Assembly (NCBI GenBank): GCA_014058105.1
Contig: JACGCM010001217.1
Coordinates: forward strand, 806,001 to 870,000
Source of the DNA: Kingdonia uniflora
Taxonomy: Eukaryota > Streptophyta > Magnoliopsida > Ranunculales > Circaeasteraceae
Reading direction: 5' to 3'
DNA length: 64,000 bases
Below, piece by piece: positions 57,528 to 64,000 of the stretch. A program made the position numbers and the translations under genes. Numbering within the stretch: position 1 is the first letter of the stretch; each line of letters opens with the position of its first letter. The notes under the pieces were generated by a model, which saw nothing but the letters and a program-made list of their open reading frames with translations, ran no database searches and had not been told where the DNA came from.

Positions 57528-59676
57528 CAAGAGGCCACCACGGAGGCCAACACTGAACTCGAGCAGAAACTTCAGGATAAGTTGTTAGGAATCCTCGACC
57601 GCGAAGAGGCCCTCTGGCGGGATAAGTCTCGAGAGCTCTGGCTCCAAGAGGGGGATAGGAACACAAATTTTTTCCACATCTCCACCATCTGTCGCCGCCG
57701 CTAAAATGCGATCACCAGGATTCACAAAATGGATGGCTCGTGGGGGCAGGACAGGAAAGAGGTCGGTGATGCGTTCGTCGATTTTTACCGCCAACTCTTT
57801 ACGGCCTCCCATCCGAGACTGAAGATCCAAGACCTCAATATTATGGAGAAGATGATCACGGATGAGGAGAATGAGCAGCTCACCCGATAGCCCACAAAGG
57901 AAGAGCTTAAAGAAGCCCTCTTCTCTATGAACCCTCATAAGGCGCCCGGGCCTGATGGCTTCACTCCACTGTTTTACCAGAAAATATGGAAACGGTTAAG
58001 CACGACCTCTTTAAAGAACCCTAGCATTCTTCCAAACGGGCCATTTGCTCAAGGAATTTAATCACACAAATATTACTCTCATCCTTAAGAAGAAGAACCC
58101 TGAGAACATGGGCCAATTTCGGCCCATTAGCCTGTGCAACGTTAAGCTTAAGCTCATCACAAAGATTTTGGCCACCAGACTGCGCCCCCTCCTCAACAAA
58201 ATCATTTCTCCCGCGCAGAATGCTTTCATCCCGGGCCGTCAGTTTTTCGACAATATTGTCATGGCCCAGGAAATCCTGGCAGCCCTCAAGAAGAAGAAAG
58301 ATGTCTTAACTTGCATGGCAGTTAAGTTAGACCTTAGCAAAGCTTTCGATAGAGTCGAATGGGGTTTCCTTCACGACACCCTTAGAGCCATGGGTTTCTG
58401 CGACAAATGGTGGGATTGGATCCATCAGTGCATATCTACCACAACTCTCTCTTTCAACCTCAACGGTACGCCTTACGGGTTTCTTCAGCCCGAACGAGGG
58501 ATCAGACAAGGAGACCCTCTCTCCCCCTCTCTTTTCCTCATTTGATCTGAGGTACTCTCGCGCATCATCCTGGCTAAAGAAGCCAAGGGAGATATCCATG
58601 GTATCAAGACGGCTCGGGGTAGTACCCCCATCTCGCACCTGCTTTTTGCCGACGACAATTTTATCTTTTGTAAAGCTAACCTGGAGGAAGCAGGAGCCCT
58701 TAAGGAAGCCCTGAACACCTTCAAGGACGTCTCAGGATAAGAGATCAACCTGGATAAGTCATGCATCCTTTTCAGTAAAAACGGCCACCATAGACACCAA
58801 AAGTTCATCCAAAAGCTCCTGCACATCAAGAAAGACACCTCAGGAGACAAGTACCTTGGAGCCCCCCTCAATTTCGATCGCTCTAAAAGCCTAAATTTCT
58901 AAGATATTATTACTAGAGTGTCCAACCGTATTGAAGGCTGGAAAGCCAAAAACCTCTCCCAAGCCGGTAGGCTTACCCTGATTAAAGCTGTTAACTCAGC
59001 GATCCCATCTTTTCAGATGGCTGTTTTGCCTTTCCCTATCAAAATTTGCAAGAAGCTTGACACCATGAATGCCAGATTCCTTTGGGGCAGAAACAAGAGC
59101 GGCCGAATCAAAACTCAGCTCATCAACTGGAGAAGCATTTGCCAACCCACAAAACTGGGAGGGCTTGGCGTCCGCACGGCCCAACACCATAATCAAGCCA
59201 TGCTCGCAAAAAATTTCTGGCGGATCATCAAAGAGCCAAACAAGCTCTGGGCCCATAACATGATCAAAAAATACTCCCCTAGAACTTCCCCGATGCTCGC
59301 GATTGCCCAGCTTTCGGACTCCTGGATTTGGAACGGTATACTCAAGGCTAGGAATAGGATCTGGCCAGAACTATGCTGGCACATAGGTAACGGCAAAGAT
59401 GTGGACTACTGGCAGGAACCCTGGATCCTGGAAATAAGATTCGGAAAACCTGCTGGTCCCGCCCCGCAGCATCGACATTTCACCAGAGTGGCGGATCTTA
59501 TCAATCAGAACAGCCGCACTTGGAACACTCAATTGATACGGTCCATTTTCCATACTGACATCGCGGAAAAAATCTTGAATATCCCCTTAATAGATTCCAG
59601 GCGAAGGACGTTCTCAGATGGAAGCAGGAAAAGAACGGAATACTCTCGGTGCGATCCGCTCACAATTACTCGATAA
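57528..59676 (+). pseudogene. LINE ORF2, reverse transcriptase domain
   Basis: The linker ELWLQEGDRNTNFFH leads to NPHKAPGPDGFTPLFYQK, then a shift near 57985. After it come FRPISLCNVKLKLITKILAT, FIPGRQFFDNIVMAQE, VKLDLSKAFDRVEWGFL, GIRQGDPLSPSLFLI and, after a stop, HLLFADDNFIFCKA with the catalytic ADD. The thumb region (KYLGAPL, RIEGWKAKNLSQAGRLTLIK) is intact. Stops lie at 57702, 57888, 58543, 58738 and 58900. Confidence 0.9.
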
Positions 59677-59699
59677 GAAACCACCCGCTCACTGACACT

Positions 59700-60700
59700 A
59701 ACCAGGGTACTACGGATGACGAAGGGTTTATCTGGGATCACATTTGGAAATTGACAGTGCCTCTCCGCATCCAGCTATTCCTGTGGAAAGCCATTAGAAA
59801 TGACATCCCCACAAAGGCGAACCTTTAGTACGGACAAAGGGATTGGGACTCCAACTGCCCCAGATGCGGAATGGAACAGGAGACTACAGCTCACGCCCTT
59901 TTTTTTTTTTTCTGTACGAAGATCCATGATTTCTGAGTTAAGAGTGAATTCCAACTAGACTACGGAACTTGAACCTATACGGAGTCGATTAGCAAGATCA
60001 TTCTACAAAGCCACCAGCTCTGTGGGAGCGCCATGAATATCACAAACTTTTCCAACAAAATCAGCTCCCTCATGTTTGTCATTTGGTCCAGCCGTAATGA
60101 GCTCGTCTTCGAACAAAAGCAGTTCAACTCTTACGAGGCCCTCAAAAGGGCTACACAATACCTCGTGCACCGCACTAAGCCCCCACCCCATCCTGACAAC
60201 CATCTCGTCAACCCCCAACGGCGCAGGCTGGATGGCACATCATAAATGTCGACGCTGCCTGGTCAAAACCGGACGAGCCAGGAGGAACTGGCTTTACTAT
60301 TAAATCTCACATGGGTAATTTTGTTTGTGCAGGTCACGAGACAGCTTGGGCTGCGGACTCTGAAGAGGCCGAGGTGATTTCAGTGATCAGAGGCATGGAG
60401 GCAGGACAACGGTTAGGCCTGGATAGAGTGATCATTTTGACAGACTGCCAGAGGCTTGTATGAGCGTATAAAGATCGTTCTGATGACCTTTCATGGGGTG
60501 CCCTCACCCTGGCACCAGATATGCTTGACATTGCCTCCCTGTTCAGAGATTTTATTTTTGATTTTACTGAGAGATGATGTAATTTTGAAGCACATTCCCT
60601 TGCTGCTCGGGGAACTAGATCCCCCACTTTTGAGTGTCTTGAGCCTGATGAGGCCAAAAATTATGTTGACTCTGTCTTGCCCCGTTTTTTAGGGTTTTAA
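59700..60700 (+). pseudogene. LINE ORF2 tail: zf-RVT and RNase H
   Basis: zf-RVT is seen as IWDHIWKLTVPLRIQLFLWK, then CPRCGMEQETTAHALFF, ending in a T13 run at about 59899. RNase H (RVT_3 type) begins INVDAAWSKPDEPGGTGFTI, continues EEAEVISVIRGMEAGQRLGL and ILTDCQRLV, and ends CNFEAHSLAARG. Acidic residues in NVDAAW, AEVIS and LTDCQ keep the expected positions. An RNase H at this place is typical of a subset of plant L1 lineages. Confidence 0.82.
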
Positions 60701-60720
60701 TTTTCTATTTTCATTGCGTT

Positions 60721-60742
60721 AAAAAAAAAAAAAAAAAAAAAA
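60721..60742 (+). other. Poly(A) tail of the LINE
   Basis: 22 consecutive A residues follow the end of ORF2 after a short 3' UTR, as expected for target-primed reverse transcription. Confidence 0.9.
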
Positions 60743-62165
60743 GTGGAAAGATACATTGGGTTTGTGCTTCAAATTCTATTTCTTTCTTTCCACAAACTTA
60801 CCCAAGTGATTGACCATCATTATGGCGATTATAAAATTCATGGGTATTTCTTCAAAGTCTCCATATCATAGTCAAAAGCTTGCCAAATTCACTATAGCTA
60901 TAGCTCGTCTCCATATCATAGCCAAAAGCTTGCCAAAATCACTATAGCTATAGCTCGATGTTATGGGGCATTATGTTTTCTCATTCCTATCCGAAGTAGG
61001 TGCATATTCCGACATTTTGAGAAAGTTTGTTTTAGATTCTTAATATTTTCCGCATTCTATACTCTGTACCATCCAATAAATTGCCTACCATTGGCTATGA
61101 TGCTAATGATAAAGGATATTAACCATGCCATGATGTCATAGATAAATTGATCTTGAACCTTTGTCAATACAAACTGGTCGCTACAATTTTTTGGTAAGAG
61201 AGATTACGGTAGATGATGATGAGCAGCTGCATATTGACACCTCTAATGCACTCACTACTAGTACCTTCAATGTTAGGTTTAATAAAGTTACTACACTTTC
61301 CACAAGCATGGCCATACTAATGTCGTTTGATTTGGACATAAATTATGTATATCATTGCAATTTGGACAAAAAGCTTTAAGCATTCACGAATCTCGAGGTC
61401 ATATGCAAGACATGCATGCCAAAGTTAAATGCTTCCAATTCATTCTTTGCATACACCCCCAAGGAAGGGAGTTTTGAAATTAGTTCCTAAACGATATAAT
61501 GTTAGTTTAATTACAAGATTACAACTACACTTAGGTACATAGTATTTTTCAAAAATTGAAATAAAGAGATAGTTTAGGCATTTTGAAATATTATGATAGT
61601 AATTGAAACACAACTTTGAAAATAAGGTCTTGAAATAGTTTTTCAAACTTTAAGGTACTAAATGTAATTTTGGTAGAAGTATAGGCATTGTACAAAAATT
61701 TCCTCTTATTACAATTCGCGACATACCAACCTAGATTGAACACGGTGTGAAATTTACCGTCTATCATTGAACAGGGCTCAGGCTCAGGCTAAGGCTAAAA
61801 ATTATGCAAGACAAAAGTAAACAGTCTCAAAAACTACTAATACGGTGCTGAATAATGATCAGATATTCATATCAAACTCATCATACAATAATTCTTCAAA
61901 TGCATTTATCATCAAACAGCTAATGATCACAATTCACATCAAGACATGGACACAACGATAAACTTAGCATGTTTTCCACATGAGGGTTAAGCATAAAACA
62001 GCACATGAGATCGAAAAACTTCCACTAGTAACAACAATGGTAGATCTGACATCAATATGAATCCTACAAGATAAGATACTGACCCCCTTGATTGGATCTC
62101 CATAGCCTATATGTTGTTCCCAAGTTATTGGGTATATAAGAACTCGAATAGTAATAAGTCATGCC
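60743..62165. other. Intergenic region, one 50-bp tandem duplication
   Basis: AT-rich and without a supported gene. A frame at 61161-61379 has no recognisable motif. The only clear structure is the tandem duplication at 60858-60957. Confidence 0.5.
60858..60957. repeat. 50-bp tandem duplication
   Basis: TCTCCATATCATAG(T/C)CAAAAGC and its continuation to TATAGCTATAGCTCG occur twice, head to tail, with about two mismatches. Confidence 0.9.
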
Positions 62166-62702
62166 CCATCTAAGGAAGCAGACATTCTGAAATCGATACT
62201 CCACCCGCAAGGTGGGACACCTAGCATGTGGTTTACAGGGTATTTCACATTCCCTGGAAGAATGATTATAAGTTATGACTGCAGATCACAATGGTTTACA
62301 AAATAAACATGCAGGAATAAGTTACGACCCTACCAAACGAAAGCAGAGGTCCAGATATTGATTTTCCACCCACACAGTGGAACACCTGTCACTGAGAAAT
62401 GCCAACTTACTGGCAAGTGTAATTTATAGGGAATTTCAGGTTGCCGGGAACTAGTAAGGAGAATAGTTATAAATAATGACTCTGGATTACCCTTGTTATG
62501 AAATAAATATGCAGAATAAGTAATGATAATGTCTATAGAAGCAGAAGCCCCCAGATTGATTCTCCACCCATACAACGGGCAATCTTTCTAAAAATCCTGA
62601 CTTACCAGTATGTCTGCAAGGTATTATTACACATGCCCCAGAGAATAGTCGAGATTAATCGAGATCACCCTGGTTTTCAAAATAAACAAGTGGCAGTTAA
62701 GT
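62166..62702. repeat. Three degenerate tandem units of about 170-200 bp
   Basis: Units starting near 62166, 62335 and 62538 each hold GAAGCAGA, a TCCACCC string, a piece like GGGTATTTCA/GGGAATTTCA, and AAATAAA(C/T)A(T/A)G near the end. They are well diverged but in the same order. No coding potential is apparent. Confidence 0.7.
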
Positions 62703-63034
62703 GAAACATATAACAATATACAAAGACATCATCATCATCATCAAAGTAAGAGAATCATAATATACAAGTTTTCCTATGATTTTCTGCTTAAAAGCAATCA
62801 CTTTAATAACCATGCCTATTTGATTCTTCAATTGATCATTATAATCGTCTTAGTGCAACTCCATTATAGATTTCCCCCACTCTTTTCTTAGTAAGATAAT
62901 ATATTTAATACAACTAAACTTGATTAATTAAGTCATTTGGTTCACAGTCGGTCTCCAAAGAAAAATGCAACCTCACGCGTGAGTATGAACGCGTCATCAA
63001 TATATGGGTGGGTTAAGGCATTCACAAACTGTAC

Positions 63035-63256
63035 TTATTCAAGAAAATAATATTTTCCAAAGCGAGCATAAACACTGCTTCGGGAAAAACGTAGCCATCC
63101 CATTATGCTTATAGCAAGGACAAGCAACGGAAGCAGCAAATATAAAGGACTTTTCGGCTGCTCTGGAAGCAGTGTTTTGTGCACTAGAAATGGAAATAGC
63201 ATTGCAATCCCAAACAAAATACATAAAGTTGCAGAATTCATGAAGAAGCCTAATAG
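63035..63256 (-). CDS. Possible terminal exon of an unrecognised membrane protein
   Basis: On the minus strand an acceptor TCTTTTGTAG is followed by a frame reading LLGFFMNSATLCILFGIAML, then FPFLVHKTLLPEQ, LYLLLPLLVLAISIMGWLRF and a basic-aromatic tail ending at a stop at 63035. Two hydrophobic segments fit transmembrane helices. I do not recognise the family. It could belong to the same transcript as the exons at 63580-63851, but their reading frames do not join clearly. Confidence 0.4.
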   Translation of the reverse strand, partial: LLGFFMNSATLCILFGIAMLFPFLVHKTLLPEQPKSPLYLLLPLLVLAISIMGWLRFSRSSVYARFGKYYFLE

Positions 63257-63579
63257 CTACAAAAGATTATTGTCTTTTAATTAAAGTTCATATAAAATAC
63301 TAGAAATGCATCATACACGGGAACTAGAGGTTTAAGGAATAACTAAGTCGTCAGTCGTCAGTGCATATGCAGTTATGCACCTCTTTGCATTTTGTAGAAA
63401 ATAGTGGTAATAGTTCCACCATGAACCAAGTGGCATGTTGTGAACTCATGTGGTATTAATCTAACCCGTCGGACAGAGAAATGGCTTTTTATTATTGAGT
63501 GTAAACTAAAAATTAAAGAAAAATATGCATTTAGCTATACCTCGGGTCTTTTAATACTTTTCCTCTCCAAAGTGAACTG

Positions 63580-63851
63580 TCATCTAGAATAGAAGAACTT
63601 CCTCTTAGCTGGTCCTACGGAAAAACTTTTACAAGTCTCAACCCCCAAAACAAAAAGATTAGCAAGTGATTGCTGTACATCATCCTGAAGAATGACACAG
63701 TAAACTTATGTTCAGTATCTTCACGACGATGGATAATGGCAAACCACGTCTTTTTCCCTCATGGGGTCTCAAGGACTATAAAAGTTTCTTGTTGAGTGCA
63801 TACCTTGAACACGAACTGGTAAGGACCTGCAGCCTTCCATGTGACAGTTAT
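63580..63851 (-). CDS. Possible exons of an unrecognised gene running off the window
   Basis: A 48-bp piece (63851-63804) bounded by AG and GTATGC reads ITVTWKAAGPYQFVFK. A second piece from 63684, after TTCTTCAG, reads DDVQQSLANLFVLGVETCKS and stops at 63580 after KRKFFYSR. Both junctions keep the frame, which argues for real exons, but the protein is not recognised and the 5' part lies beyond base 64000. Confidence 0.4.
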
Positions 63852-64000
63852 CTGAGCCGAGAACTAACTCATGCATATCATAAATTGAGTTCATCAACAT
63901 CATAAACGCGAGCGAGCTTGAACAAGGCGACAAAACTATACCAACAAAAACCTGACAGAATGGGCAACCATGGTTGAATACCTATGGAGGCTCCACCACT

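Larger units (their letters stand above)
53142..60742 (+). mobile_element. Plant L1-type LINE with RNase H and poly(A) tail
   Basis: It encodes a DUF4283/zinc-knuckle ORF1 and an ORF2 with AP endonuclease, reverse transcriptase, zf-RVT and C-terminal RNase H, and ends in 22 A (60721-60742). The 3' boundary is precise. The 5' boundary is uncertain: the ORF1 ATG is at 53943, but the CT-rich sequence from about 53142 resembles a LINE leader and would make the solo LTR at 53350 a nested insertion. No target duplication could be matched around the element. Stops and a few shifts make it inactive. Confidence 0.85.

Noticed and set aside
60743..60775. Target duplication for the LINE after its poly(A) tail
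   Set aside because: The sequence after the tail (GTGGAAAGATACATTGGG) has no convincing match upstream of the element.

Overview
The window reads as nuclear DNA of a dicot-like flowering plant. The genes are split by GT-AG introns, plant families are present (plant mobile domain, CCD4 with a plastid-type leader, JMJ32-type JmjC), and plant transposons make up a large share. I cannot name the species.

Six host genes can be supported. (1) 1-1034, minus: a plant-mobile-domain (MAIN-like) gene, cut by the window edge and carrying an apparent 1-nt frameshift. (2) 2049-2381, plus: an intronless 110-aa single-C2H2 zinc finger protein with telo-boxes in its leader. (3) 17849-23666, plus: an eight-exon SirB1/transglutaminase-like protein with a TPR-like tail (433 aa). 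(4) 24548-36784, plus: a four-exon JMJD7/JMJ32-type JmjC hydroxylase (356 aa) whose 10.7-kb first intron holds an antisense Copia element. (5) 38028-39806, minus: intronless carotenoid cleavage dioxygenase 4 (592 aa). (6) 46608-47449, minus: dephospho-CoA kinase (232 aa), with a probable 5'-UTR intron and TATA box further upstream. Possible exons of a seventh, unrecognised minus-strand gene lie at 63035-63851.

The rest is mostly mobile DNA, and several boundaries can be read to the base. A foldback Mutator-like element (8329-9995) has arms of about 750-790 bp and a 9-bp target duplication. A decayed Copia (10414-15632, duplication ACAAC) is itself broken in its RT by a 1291-bp insertion (12260-13550, duplication CAATT). 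That insertion holds a Copia leader and gag, yet ends in 106-bp inverted rather than direct repeats, and is the oddest object here. A second Copia (25254-32305) sits antisense in JMJ32 intron 1 and has a dense cluster of CACGTG and TGACGTCA palindromes in its leader. Three solo LTRs with intact 5-bp duplications lie at 22390-23037 (CTATA), 41539-42303 (CCATG) and 53350-53843 (CAAAG). A plant L1-type LINE with a C-terminal RNase H and a 22-A tail ends at 60742; the third solo LTR may have landed in its 5' leader.

No shared pathway links the host genes; they look like independent housekeeping or plastid-metabolism genes separated by transposons. I see no CRISPR, operon or tRNA. Intergenic stretches with no recognised content are listed as such.
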